Assembly: GCA_963834445.1 (NCBI GenBank)
Contig: CAWIBU010000003.1
Location: 496,001 to 560,000, forward strand
DNA from: PALSA-350 sp963834445
GTDB taxonomy: Bacteria > Acidobacteriota > Terriglobia > Terriglobales > Acidobacteriaceae
Reading direction: 5' to 3'
Length of the DNA stretch: 64,000 bases
Below are positions 55,769 through 64,000 of the stretch, in pieces. A program made the position numbers and the translations under genes. Numbering within the stretch: the stretch's first letter is position 1; every line of letters begins with the position of its first letter. The notes under the pieces were generated by a model, which saw nothing but the letters and a program-made list of their open reading frames with translations, made no database searches and was not told the DNA's origin.

Positions 55769-57826
55769 TCAGCAACGGCTGGTGACCGGTGGCGCGTCGT
55801 TACCCAGGGGCGTGCGCAGCTCCAGGGCAGCCGCATGCGCCTGCGCCTGGTGCGCGAAAATTTCCTGGATGGCGCGGCTTCCCTGATCGATCGCCTGGTC
55901 GGTGTAGGCTGCGGCCGCGGCATCTGAGTTGGCGATGTGGATGCGGCCAAATGGCTTGCGACCGATCTCACAGGGCGATTGTCCGGCGGGCCAGTCGGGA
56001 TCCCACAAAGGGTTGTACTCGTAGGCGTAGCCGTGCGGCCAGCGATTCACGGTGATGGCATCGATGTCGCGCGCGGCATCGAAGCCGCCCGGGCCAAGGA
56101 CACGCTGCAACTGATCGCGAATGTTTCTTTCGAAGGTTTCAAACGACGTACTCAGGAGGTCGTAACGTCCGGCGCGTTGCTGCTGACGCGCGTCCTCTCC
56201 GGGATGGCAGGGCGTACGCAGCATGCGCACCAGGATAGGGTCTTCAGGCTTTTTGGGGCATTCATACGAACCAATGCTGACCGGACTGTCGAGGCCGATC
56301 GAGCTGTGATACATGCCGGGAGTGGCAATTCGCTGGACCCCCAGTTTCGAGAATGAGGACCAATTGCGAAGGGCGACGACGGTATAGACCAGCGGCACCT
56401 TCGATCCGTATTTCAATGCCTCTTTTTGCGGCTCAGGTAACTCTGGGCAGAGATAGGGCGTGACCATGTTCCAGCAAGCCATGACCACGGCTTTGCCGCG
56501 TACCGCGGGGAGCTTTCCCTGGGGCGTCGCATAGGTGATCTCCACTTCTTTTGCGGAGGTGGGATCGCCGAGATGGCGAACCCGCACCACGGTGCTGCTG
56601 ACACGAATTTTGATGGGTGAGCTGCTGCTATCGAGTTGGCTGTAATCGGTAGCGGCGGTGACAATGTCTTCAGCGGTGTGACCGGGGATCGCGGCAGGAA
56701 TGAGGGAGCGCACCAACATGCGCGCGATGGAAGCGTTGCCATCAGGAAAATGAAAGGTGTACTCCCCTTTCTGCGGGGTTACCGCGCCTAATGCGGTAAA
56801 GCTCAAGCGACCGCCGGTGGGCGTTCGATCGAGGCTCATGCCCTGAAAACCAGGAAAGCCGATGGCCCAGCAATCGAGCGCGGGCACGGCGTCTATGCCA
56901 ACTCCGTACAAGCCGTGAGTGTCGGTTTGATAGTAGGGGATGGTTGCGGGATGAACCTTGACCACCTGCAGCAGGAAGTCTTTGTAGCTCATACGCGTGA
57001 GCCGGTCTTTTTTCTCGCTTTGGGAGAGCCCCGGCATATAGTCGACGGCGGCGGTCTGAATTTTTACGATGTCGCTCTGGGCCTCGGGCGAAAGAGGTGT
57101 CTTGAGTAGGAATTCGGTCCATACCCCCGCGGAGTCTCCACCGGATCGGCGGCCGCCCGGCCTTCCCACGGCGAGGTGATCGACTCCAAATGTCTCTTTA
57201 TCGAAAAACACCGCCGACTTTAGTCCGCGATAGACAGAGCGATCGACGCACTTTGCTTCAAGCGCGGGCGGATCGATGCCCAGATCGGAAAGCAGTTGAT
57301 GCGCAACCGTGCTGTAGGGGAAAGGTGACTCAATCGAGAGCGTGCCGCCGTTGGCGAGGAGCAGGCGGCCACCGGGACGAAACTCATTGCGTTTAGCGTG
57401 GCCACCGAAATCATCGTGATTGTCGAGGATGAGGATGCGCGCCCCATTGCCGGCGAGCTGGCGATAAAAATAAGCGGCTGCGAGCCCGCTGATGCCCCCA
57501 CCCACAACCACCAGGTCGTAAGCTTCGCCGGTCTGCGAGATTTGCCCGGCATGGGTGAAGAAAGCGCCGTCACGTAGGGAATGCGCGACTTCAAAAGAGC
57601 CGGGATGGCTTCCGCGCATGCCGGTGAGGGCGGGCGGATCGTAGCCAGGAGCATCCTGCGGCAACCGGGTAGCGGCTTCGGCAGCCCACGATACGCCGGG
57701 TAGTACAGAACCGGCGACCGCACCGCCAAGGCCAACCGCTACGCCGTTGAGAAAGTCGCGGCGTGAGATAGGGCAGCGCATGCCCAGATCTTTATCGTGA
57801 GCCTGAATGGAGTCATCTTTTTCCAT
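55769..57826 (-). CDS. Tat-exported FAD oxidoreductase, spermidine dehydrogenase-like, paralog 3
   Basis: This 685-residue protein starts MEKDDSIQAHDKDLGMRCPI then SRRDFLNGVAVGLGGAVAG, a Tat signal. FAD site: YDLVVVGGGISGLAAAYFYR, LDNHDDFGGHAKRNEF. Core block: HFPDGNASIARMLVRSLIPA. Closing segment: VNRWPHGYAYEYNPLWDPDW. It carries a longer C-terminus (QAQAHAAALELRTPLGNDAP) than the other paralogs. It follows paralog 4 by 26 bases, so they form one transcript. Spermidine dehydrogenase activity is the nearest characterised function; other amines are possible. Confidence 0.88.
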   Translation of the reverse strand: MEKDDSIQAHDKDLGMRCPISRRDFLNGVAVGLGGAVAGSVLPGVSWAAEAATRLPQDAPGYDPPALTGMRGSHPGSFEVAHSLRDGAFFTHAGQISQTGEAYDLVVVGGGISGLAAAYFYRQLAGNGARILILDNHDDFGGHAKRNEFRPGGRLLLANGGTLSIESPFPYSTVAHQLLSDLGIDPPALEAKCVDRSVYRGLKSAVFFDKETFGVDHLAVGRPGGRRSGGDSAGVWTEFLLKTPLSPEAQSDIVKIQTAAVDYMPGLSQSEKKDRLTRMSYKDFLLQVVKVHPATIPYYQTDTHGLYGVGIDAVPALDCWAIGFPGFQGMSLDRTPTGGRLSFTALGAVTPQKGEYTFHFPDGNASIARMLVRSLIPAAIPGHTAEDIVTAATDYSQLDSSSSPIKIRVSSTVVRVRHLGDPTSAKEVEITYATPQGKLPAVRGKAVVMACWNMVTPYLCPELPEPQKEALKYGSKVPLVYTVVALRNWSSFSKLGVQRIATPGMYHSSIGLDSPVSIGSYECPKKPEDPILVRMLRTPCHPGEDARQQQRAGRYDLLSTSFETFERNIRDQLQRVLGPGGFDAARDIDAITVNRWPHGYAYEYNPLWDPDWPAGQSPCEIGRKPFGRIHIANSDAAAAAYTDQAIDQGSRAIQEIFAHQAQAHAAALELRTPLGNDAPPVTSRC

Positions 57827-57852
57827 GAGGTCATCCTTTGCAGAGCTTGCAT

Positions 57853-59817
57853 TCAGTGCGTGAGCAGCTCATTGACCGCGCGCAGGGCCTGGTCAATGGC
57901 AACATCGGTGTAGGCGGTGGCCCCGGAATCAGTGTTGGCGATGGCGATGCGTCCGAACTGCTGCCGGCCCACGATGTGCGGCTGCTCCCCCTCGGGCCAC
58001 TCTGGATCGAAGAGGGGGTTGTATTCGTAACCGTAACCGTGCGGCCAGCGATTGACCGTGATGGCTTCGATATCGCGGGCAGGGTCGAAACCACCTTCAT
58101 GCAGCGTACGCTGCAGTTGGTCGCGCAGGGTGCGCTCATAGGTTTCGAAAGAGGTCCGCTGAATCTCCTGCCTTCCGGCGATCTGCTGCTGCCGCACCGG
58201 CAACCCTGGATGGCACGGCGTTCGCGACAGGTGCAGCAGAATGGGCTGCTGGGGACTGGTGGCCGTGGCGTAGGCGCCCATCTTCATGGGCCAATTGAGG
58301 CTGGCTCCCAGCCAATAGGCCCCTGGGGCGTTGACGCTATGCACGCCGAGCTTTTGAAAAGACGTCCAGTTGCGAATCGCGACGCTGGTGTAAATCAAAG
58401 GCACCTTCACGAGGTAATGCAGCGCTTGCTTCTGTTTGACGGGCAGGTCGGGGCAAAGGTAAGGGATGACCATATTCCAACAGGCAAGAATGCAATGTGC
58501 GGCGCGCAGGGCGAAGACCTGGCCGCCGCTTGCATACACGACTTCGACCCCTTGCGGGGCAGACGGGTCGCCCACATTCTGCGCACGCACCACCGTACTG
58601 TTGAGCCGGACGCGGACCGGAGAACCGTCGCGATCGAGCTGGTGGTAATCGACCTGCGCGGTGACTACATCTTCCGCATTGATGCCCGGGACTGCCTGGG
58701 GGATCAGGTTACGCAGGAGCAAGCGGGCGATGGACGCATTGCCGTCGGGAAAGTGAAAGCGGTACGATCCACCGTTGGCGTACCCTGCGGCGGTATAGCT
58801 CATCCGCGGAGCCGCGCCGGGTTCGAGATTGAGACCTTGAAAGCCTGGCAAACCCAGAGCCCAGCAGTCGAGGGCGGGCTCGGCATCGATGCCCACGCCC
58901 CATTCGCCGTGTGTGCGCCGCTGATAGAAAGGAATGACGCCGGGATCGACCTTTGCCAGGCTGAGCAGAAAATCTTTGTAGCTGATGCGGGAGAGACGGT
59001 CTTTTTTCTGAGCCGAGGTTAAGCCTGGCAGGTAGTCGACGCCCGCCTCCTGAATTCGCGCCACATCGCGCTGCACTGCGGGAGAGAGCGGAGTTCGGGC
59101 GAGAAACTCTTGCCATGAAGTAGATGCGTGGCTGTTCTTTGCGGCACTGCGCCGGTGTGACGGCACGCCGACTACAAGCTTATCGACGCCAAACGTTTCC
59201 TTATCGAAGAAGATGCCCTCGGAGAGCCCGAGCGATTGATAGATGCTTTGATCGGTGTACTTCTTCTCAAAAGCGGGTGGATCGATGCCGAGCTTTTGGA
59301 TCAGCGCGGCCGCATCGCGGCTGTAGGGGGTGGGGCTGTCAATCTCAAGGGTTCCGCCATTGAGGAGGGCGAGTCTTCCGCCGAGATGGAATTCGTTTCG
59401 CTTGGCGTGGCCACCGACGTCGTCGTGGTTCTCAAGAATGAGAATGCGGGCGGAGTTGCCGAAGCGTTCGCGAAAGAAATGGGCGGCGGCCAGCCCGCTG
59501 ATTCCACCCCCCACGACGATTAGATCGTAGGTCTCGCGAAGGTCGACCGGTTTTCCGGCTTTTTGCCAAAAGGTGCCATCACGCAGGCTGTGCGCTGTTT
59601 CAAAGGAACCGGGATGGCTTCCGCGCATGCCCGTCGATACCGGCGGGTCGTAGCCAGGGCGGTTTTGCGGCTCCGACGGTCCTGCGGCGTCGCCCATGGC
59701 AGGAGCCGGGAACATGGAGCCAGCCGCCATCATGGCAGCCCCATTCATGAAATCACGCCGGGTAATTGTCCGGCCCATTCCGAGTTCCCGGTCGCGTGCG
59801 CTAAAACTCATCGGCAC
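57853..59817 (-). CDS. Tat-exported FAD oxidoreductase, spermidine dehydrogenase-like, paralog 4
   Basis: This 654-residue protein starts MPMSFSARDRELGMGRTITR then RDFMNGAAMMAAGSMFPAPA, a Tat signal with TRRDF. FAD site: YDLIVVGGGISGLAAAHFFR, LENHDDVGGHAKRNEF. Core block: HFPDGNASIARLLLRNLIPQ. Closing segment: VNRWPHGYGYEYNPLFDPEW. It is close to paralog 3 in length and motifs and lies directly upstream of it. The promoter should lie in 59818-59960, where TTGACG precedes an A+T-rich stretch; no regulon motif is present there. Confidence 0.88.
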   Translation of the reverse strand: MPMSFSARDRELGMGRTITRRDFMNGAAMMAAGSMFPAPAMGDAAGPSEPQNRPGYDPPVSTGMRGSHPGSFETAHSLRDGTFWQKAGKPVDLRETYDLIVVGGGISGLAAAHFFRERFGNSARILILENHDDVGGHAKRNEFHLGGRLALLNGGTLEIDSPTPYSRDAAALIQKLGIDPPAFEKKYTDQSIYQSLGLSEGIFFDKETFGVDKLVVGVPSHRRSAAKNSHASTSWQEFLARTPLSPAVQRDVARIQEAGVDYLPGLTSAQKKDRLSRISYKDFLLSLAKVDPGVIPFYQRRTHGEWGVGIDAEPALDCWALGLPGFQGLNLEPGAAPRMSYTAAGYANGGSYRFHFPDGNASIARLLLRNLIPQAVPGINAEDVVTAQVDYHQLDRDGSPVRVRLNSTVVRAQNVGDPSAPQGVEVVYASGGQVFALRAAHCILACWNMVIPYLCPDLPVKQKQALHYLVKVPLIYTSVAIRNWTSFQKLGVHSVNAPGAYWLGASLNWPMKMGAYATATSPQQPILLHLSRTPCHPGLPVRQQQIAGRQEIQRTSFETYERTLRDQLQRTLHEGGFDPARDIEAITVNRWPHGYGYEYNPLFDPEWPEGEQPHIVGRQQFGRIAIANTDSGATAYTDVAIDQALRAVNELLTH

Positions 59818-60007
59818 CGAAACATTCTGCTGCCGGCGTTAAGCGCCTGCAGCGTCGGCCTACGAACTCTACGTTAATTATGCAACGCTACAAAAAGAGG
59901 GGTTACGCGTCAAGCAGGAATCGGCCGAGCGGGCCGTTGCATCTGCGCGGTCTGCCAAGCTCAGGCCTGAAATTCTACAAAGCGGCCAAGACCTCTTTAC
60001 GCGGCGC

Positions 60008-60232
60008 TCAAACATCTTCCTTCGTTTTCGGAATCTGCCTGAGTTTTTCTGACAGCAAATCCTGCTCCCGCTTAATTTCCGACAGGGCGATGGCGCGCTG
60101 AATCTCTTCGCTTGCTTCGGTGAGTCGGCCGAGCTTGATGAGCAGGTCTCCCCGGACGCTGGGCAGCAGGTGGTAGCCGGTTATGGAGGCGGAGTCAGCA
60201 AGACAGGGTCTTTGCCCGCACCTCTCAATCAA
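60008..60232 (-). pseudogene. Remnant of ECF sigma factor C-terminal domain, copy B
   Basis: The minus strand reads SITGYHLLPSVRGDLLIKLG then RLTEASEEIQRAIALSEIKR and LLSEKLRQIPKTKEDV. This is the helical C-terminal extension (DUF6596 type) of ECF sigma factors, whose consensus is GYHLLPAVRADLLxRLGRxxEA. The sigma-2 and sigma-4 domains are missing, so the gene is truncated. Its last 84 bases match copy A at 49671-49754. Confidence 0.65.
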
Positions 60233-60346
60233 TTGTCTCTATAACTGGGCGTGTTTGCAGGATGCCGGCGGAGCCCCTTTTGTTCTCGTTTTTTGTAAAA
60301 TTTTATAAAATTCGATGGTTTTGGCCTTTTTTGGAGGTTTAGACGT

Positions 60347-61099
60347 TCAGCGGCGGCGGCCAAAGCGGTTCTGTTGTTGCAGGTAGAACGGGAGCCTGAG
60401 ATCTGGAGCAGAATCGGGCACGCGGGCATAAGGCGAAGACGGAGTCGTTTCTGACGGAATAGGCGGGGGGATGGGGATTGACTCGTTGGTGGCGGGGGTG
60501 GGGGCCGGGCTCGGGTCCGACGGCGCGTCCGCGGCTGGGCTGGGAGAGAGATCGGGAACGGGTTCTTTGTCTGGGACAAGATCGTGGCTGGGGTTTGGGC
60601 TGGGGTGGGGGCCGGTGGCTTGCTCCTGCTGCTCACGCATCCAGGCGGCGGCATACATTTTCGCCGGAGTGGGGGGCTGGGCGGATTCTTTTCCCGAGGA
60701 GCCGGCGCGACGGTCGGGGATGAGACCTTCTATAGCGATGATCATGGAGAGTGCCTTGACCTGGCCGGTCACGCTGTTGCGCGTCATTTCGGGACTTAGT
60801 CTGACGATTTCCCAGAACCGGGTCAGGACTTGCTCGCGGACGGTGCTGAGCCGGTGCAGTTCCTCGACGGCACGCCGGGAGAGGTCGGTCTCTTGCTCTA
60901 CGAGTTTTTGGTGCACAGCGGCACGGTGCTCGAGCATGTAAGCGCGGACACGGGGTTTGGCTTTGGTGTAGGCGGCGGTGTCTGGGTTGAGTCCGGCGGC
61001 TTCGGCGGCGTGGCGGTCGGTCATGGTTCCCGAGAGGACCAGGTGGGCAAAGGCTATTTCCTGATCGGTGATAGGGTCGCTGACTGGGTTCTTTGGCAT
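60347..61099 (-). CDS. Terminase small subunit-like protein with Pro-rich tail
   Basis: This 250-residue protein has an N-terminal helical region like phage terminase small subunits: VSDPITDQEIAFAHLVLSGT, then DRHAAEAAGLNPDTAAYTKA and RVRAYMLEHR. These proteins bind DNA through a helix-turn-helix. Residues 150-235 are a disordered Pro/Ser/Asp tail. No large terminase, portal or other phage gene is visible nearby. It may be a domesticated or stranded phage gene. ATG at 61099 has GGAG 8 bases upstream (minus strand). The coding capacity and composition support a real gene; the function is inferred weakly. Confidence 0.6.
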   Translation of the reverse strand: MPKNPVSDPITDQEIAFAHLVLSGTMTDRHAAEAAGLNPDTAAYTKAKPRVRAYMLEHRAAVHQKLVEQETDLSRRAVEELHRLSTVREQVLTRFWEIVRLSPEMTRNSVTGQVKALSMIIAIEGLIPDRRAGSSGKESAQPPTPAKMYAAAWMREQQEQATGPHPSPNPSHDLVPDKEPVPDLSPSPAADAPSDPSPAPTPATNESIPIPPPIPSETTPSSPYARVPDSAPDLRLPFYLQQQNRFGRRR

Positions 61100-62374
61100 G
61101 GTGGCTCCTTTTCATGGAAGTTAGAAGTTGCGTGAGACGACGGCAGAACTCTTCCAGAGCGCTCGGAAAAGTACCGGTGGCACAAAAAAATCCCGCCGCT
61201 GGCGAGATGTGTGGACTGACGGATTTTGGACGAGGTTCGGGTGTGCCACCGGACAGCGGTAAAACTGTCCTTCGCTCACGTTTAGGTCCGAAACTTCCGG
61301 GCAACTGCCGGCATGGCGCCGCCGCATGAGAAGCCTGCTGCCTGCCGATATCTACTATCCAGAGGCTATACCCGCATGGGAATTCTCTACAAGCGCAGGG
61401 ATGCTTTGTGAGCCGGAGTACGGTTCCGAAGGTCACACTTTCAGGAACTAAAGTGCGGGCGTGAGAATTACCGCAGGGGAAACTTTCGTCTGCCGGCAGG
61501 GCGGAAAGGTTGGTGAAAGCTCACGATGGCTCCAAGGCCCCCAGATTTTTGCCCAGAGGCCGGCGCCGCAACACGCAACTATAAAGGTTACGTTACGTTT
61601 CGCCCTTGATTGCTCCCTGGATTTGCCCTCGACCCCGGCCGTTCTGGATCGGCCGGGAGTGTACGAGAGTGGTTCGCGTGGCCGATTTAGTCAGACCTGC
61701 AGGCCGCCTGAATCGGCCTTTGGCTTCATAGTAAGTCTGGACGTGAGCTGCAGGTATCGACCCGAACGCCACTCCTCCCCGCCAACGCCAAGCCAACCAA
61801 ACAGCGGCAACTCAGAAATTTTGTCTTTGCGCCCTATTCGAAGTGCGAGCAATGGCTGCTCTCGTGGACAAAAAGAAGACGCAACAACGCTCACAGAACC
61901 CAATTCCGCGAATGGAGAGGAATGGTCGATAAGACATTCCTGGTACGATTAAAGTCCCCCGGCCTCAGCTTCCAGCTTGTGCTTGCGACGAGCGTTGAGA
62001 TGCAAGCCGAGCACCTCGCCTTTGTGAACTCAGAGGGCAAACTTGCTGCCTTGTTTTTGCTGGAGGCCGTAGAAGCCTGGTCCGAGGTGGTGCAAAGCTG
62101 AACATCGTGCGGATCAGCATAAGCCGACCGATCGGGGGCGATCGGGGGTAGCGATGGGACGGATTGCTTCCGGGTGAGGTAAACTTCCGGGCGAGCGCCC
62201 AAGTTTGGCGCAGGCGGCGTTGGCCGAGCGGCACGAGTTTGCCGCCTGGCTATTGAGACAGCGGCCGGACAGGCCTGATTCGAAATTAACCGCGGTGATT
62301 CTGCTGCTTAAGTGGGATGGCTGACGTCAGACCGGGTCATATCCTATTATCTATCGCCCCCAGGCGGAGGTAGA
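61100..62374. other. Gene-poor region, 1.28 kb
   Basis: Several frames are open on both strands (for example 61461-61952 plus), but none has a family motif, signal peptide or convincing ribosome site. A short plus-strand stretch ending at 62324 reads AERHEFAAWLLRQRPDRPDS and looks protein-like; it could be the end of a lost gene. No RNA gene or repeat array was recognised. Confidence 0.4.
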
Positions 62375-62758
62375 TTGAGCGTGCGCGGAAACCCTCGCGT
62401 TCTTATTTTTGGGCGTCACTCAACGCTGCTGGAAACCAGAGCGCAGCTCTTACAGCGCGCCGGCTACAAGACATTTGCAGTGCTGGGGCTGGCGGCCGCA
62501 GAAGAAGTGCTGGCCCAAGAGCCGTTTGACCTCAGCATCTTGTGCCATACGCTTACGCCGTCTCTGCGTGAGCAAGCACTGGCCAGAGCACGGGAACTGC
62601 AACCGGCAATACGCGTTCTGATTCTCTCCACCGATGAGTCAACAACCGCTTGGCCGGAACCGGAGAGCGTATTCCACATCTGCGATGGTCCCCGGGCCCT
62701 GATTGCGAAGGTGGATACGGTGCTGGGGCGCCCGATCAGCCCGCTCACCCTGGAGTAA
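62375..62758 (+). CDS. Pseudo-receiver-like protein
   Basis: This protein of 127 residues starts at TTG 62375, with GGAGG 5 bases upstream; GTG 62381 is the alternative. RVLIFGRHSTLLETRAQLLQ, GYKTFAVLGLAAAEEVLAQE and FDLSILCHTLTPSLREQALA follow the alpha/beta order of response-regulator receiver domains. The phospho-acceptor Asp expected after ILL is replaced by Cys in SILCHTL. It would therefore not be phosphorylated in the normal way and may work as a scaffold or remnant. No kinase gene is adjacent. Confidence 0.55.
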   Translation: MSVRGNPRVLIFGRHSTLLETRAQLLQRAGYKTFAVLGLAAAEEVLAQEPFDLSILCHTLTPSLREQALARARELQPAIRVLILSTDESTTAWPEPESVFHICDGPRALIAKVDTVLGRPISPLTLE

Positions 62759-62793
62759 GGGCAGCCAGCACAGCGTTCGCGGTGTGGATCATT

Positions 62794-63045
62794 TCATCGA
62801 GCGATTCGACCGTACAGCATCAAGTGACCCTGGACCTGGGGAAGGACGCCGGGAGGGAGGGCACTGGCTAATATGATGAACTCGACGCCAACCAGCTTCA
62901 GCTCACCATTCGATTGCGGCTCATAGCGCTGTGTGGCATTGCGAACAATCTGGGCGAGCTGGTCTTCACTCTCTTCTGCCAGGGCAAAAGAGGTGAGCGC
63001 GAGAGAAGCGACCAACAGCATGGTTAGATTCAATAGTCTTTTCAT
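62794..63045 (-). CDS. Small secreted protein, probably truncated
   Basis: From ATG 63045 (AAGGAG 10 bases upstream) this is 83 residues with signal peptide LLNLTMLLVASLALTSFALA. The rest, EDQLAQIVRNATQRYEPQSN and LKLVGVEFIILASAL, resembles the final part of a longer exported protein family in Acidobacteria in which a His-containing middle precedes LVGVE(F/Y). The missing middle suggests a deletion. Function unknown. Confidence 0.5.
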   Translation of the reverse strand: MKRLLNLTMLLVASLALTSFALAEESEDQLAQIVRNATQRYEPQSNGELKLVGVEFIILASALPPGVLPQVQGHLMLYGRIAR

Positions 63046-63189
63046 GTTCTGATTCTCCTTCACAAGTAGCGAGGGAAATTGCACGCCGACCGCATTACCA
63101 GAATGTCGCCAACGCTTCTCCCAGCTACGCTCCCGCCCTCGGCTGGGTCAGCGGTTCCGACCACGGCGCGATGGGCATCCACTACGTCA

Positions 63190-63594
63190 ATGGCAGTCTG
63201 CTGAAGGGAGAGACTCTGTTTAGTGATGGACAGCTCGACCCCACCAGACCGCAAGCCCTGATCTAATTTGAAGTCCTGAGGTAATCTGGTCGAGAATTCG
63301 GGCCGGCTGATTGGCAAGGAAGAGATGGCCAAGGCGATTTGGCCGGAAAGCTTTGTAAGCGACGACTCGTTGGTGCAATGCACGGTTGAACTTAGGCGGG
63401 CCCTGGGTGATCCCGACCAGCAGATGATCAAAACGATTCCGCGCCGTGGGTATCTGTTCACGGCTGCAGTTCACCCGTCGAGGCTCCCCATCGTCACAGA
63501 GGGTAAGAAGTCAGCGCTTTTCTTCCGAAAGCAGTTCACCTCCCGTCCGGAATCTTCCTATCCGACAACCCAACATTCGGGGCAAACAGAGTAA
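63190..63594 (+). pseudogene. Winged-helix (OmpR/CadC-type) regulator remnant
   Basis: The plus strand reads FSDGQLDPTRPQALI, an in-frame TAA (63264-63266), FEVLR, then after one extra T (63282) NLVENSGRLIGKEEMAKAIW, LVQCTVELRRALGDPDQQMI and TIPRRGYLFTAAV. This is the complete trans-regulatory C domain seen in Acidobacteria CadC-like regulators. A stop and a frameshift lie in its N-terminal part. The usual long C-terminal region is absent after about 30 more residues. The gene is dead. Confidence 0.75.
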
Positions 63595-63760
63595 TCGCCG
63601 AACCCTAACGCGCGGTTACTCTGTCATGAGCTACAGGTTTTGCTGCTGCGAGTGCGTCGCCCGGACGGTAAGTGCCTACACCCTGGTGACCTGCCGGAGG
63701 CTTTTCTTCTGCGCTATACTGGCGGTCCCCCCCGCAATCCAGGTTTGGAGCAGCCGGACA

Positions 63761-64000
63761 ATGCGCGCTGATGATCCTAGCTGTAATGTCGTTGTATCTG
63801 TTGCTTTTCTCTGCACGCTGTTGCTTATTGCTGGATGTGGAGGTTCCGGTTCAGCCAAACTCAGCGGCAGCCCTGCCCCGGTTACTCCGAGTTTTACCCT
63901 GACTGCCAATACGCCCAAGGTGAATCTTGCGGCTGGAGGGTCGCCAGTAACCGTCTCTCTCGCGATCACCGGCGGCGCGGGCTTCGTGGGCACCGTTCAG
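63761..64000 (+). CDS. Lipoprotein of unknown function (partial)
   Basis: ATG at 63761 opens a frame that runs off the window after 80 codons. VSVAFLCTLLLIAGCGG is a lipoprotein signal with lipobox LIAGC. The mature start GSGSAKLSGSPAPVTPSFTL is followed by NTPKVNLAAGGSPVTVSLAI, an immunoglobulin-like repeat start common in surface proteins of Acidobacteria. The full size and role are not visible. Confidence 0.65.
   Translation, partial: MRADDPSCNVVVSVAFLCTLLLIAGCGGSGSAKLSGSPAPVTPSFTLTANTPKVNLAAGGSPVTVSLAITGGAGFVGTVQ

Noticed and set aside
57838..59022. 394-codon plus-strand frame opposite SpdH-like paralog 4
   Set aside because: Antisense shadow of a well-supported flavoprotein; composition rich in Arg and Gly with no recognisable domain.
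61461..61952. 163-codon plus-strand frame
   Set aside because: Ser/Pro/Arg-rich, no motif, competing frames on the other strand.

Overview
This GC-rich window reads as a chromosomal segment of an acidobacterium of the Terriglobia type. The evidence is indirect. It has Oar-like TonB-dependent receptors with an N-terminal carboxypeptidase-regulatory domain, HTH-TPR regulators with a WEKREGLPVHR motif, many secreted cupins, quinoproteins fused to cytochrome c, and interspersed repeats carrying AGGATGAAATCCTGGG. No rRNA, tRNA or CRISPR array was seen.

Layout. 0-4.6 kb holds ordinary genes: the end of a MutS-like gene, a cupin, a DHA2 efflux pump, a VanZ-like and a DoxX-like protein. 4.6-9.5 kb is a copper amine oxidase pseudogene, killed by an amber codon and by a complete IS21-family element with an 8-bp target duplication. 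9.8-11.6 kb encodes a class II aldolase-like protein and a fumarylacetoacetate hydrolase-family protein. An IS4-family element (12.0-13.3 kb) sits inside an interspersed repeat. 13.4-18.9 kb has an HTH-TPR regulator divergent from a BKACE-type beta-keto acid cleavage enzyme, an alpha/beta hydrolase and an APC permease. 19-28.4 kb is a long leftward set: four secreted bicupins, two seven-bladed lactonases, an orphan solute-binding lipoprotein and three lipocalin-like proteins. 28.5-39 kb runs rightward with two cytochrome c quinoproteins, a heme-binding-like protein, a 2x[4Fe-4S] protein with a Cys-rich partner, a YncE-like propeller, an MFS transporter and an O-methyltransferase. 39-60 kb contains four Tat-exported spermidine dehydrogenase-like flavoproteins, a GH5 glycosidase, two more bicupins, a berberine-bridge-type oxidase and two TonB receptors. 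60-64 kb is sparse and decayed.

The main discovery is a 20-bp direct-repeat element, sense consensus TTTCGYACWAYTTCGCTTGT, found eight times. Each copy lies about 45-165 bp upstream of a start codon and always has the same orientation relative to that gene. The marked genes are the dead copper amine oxidase, the FAH-family gene, BKACE, three cupin transcription units, a quinoprotein and a TonB receptor. This ties the scattered units into one candidate regulon. The HTH-TPR protein at 13.4-15.1 kb is the closest candidate regulator.

Taken together (inference), the window looks like an outer-membrane and periplasmic oxidation system. TonB receptors import a substrate, flavin, quinone and copper enzymes oxidise it, lactonases and cupins handle the products, and permease, hydrolase, BKACE, FAH and aldolase enzymes finish catabolism in the cytoplasm. 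The substrate is unknown. The amine-oxidase-like families make an amine or amine conjugate plausible but not proven.
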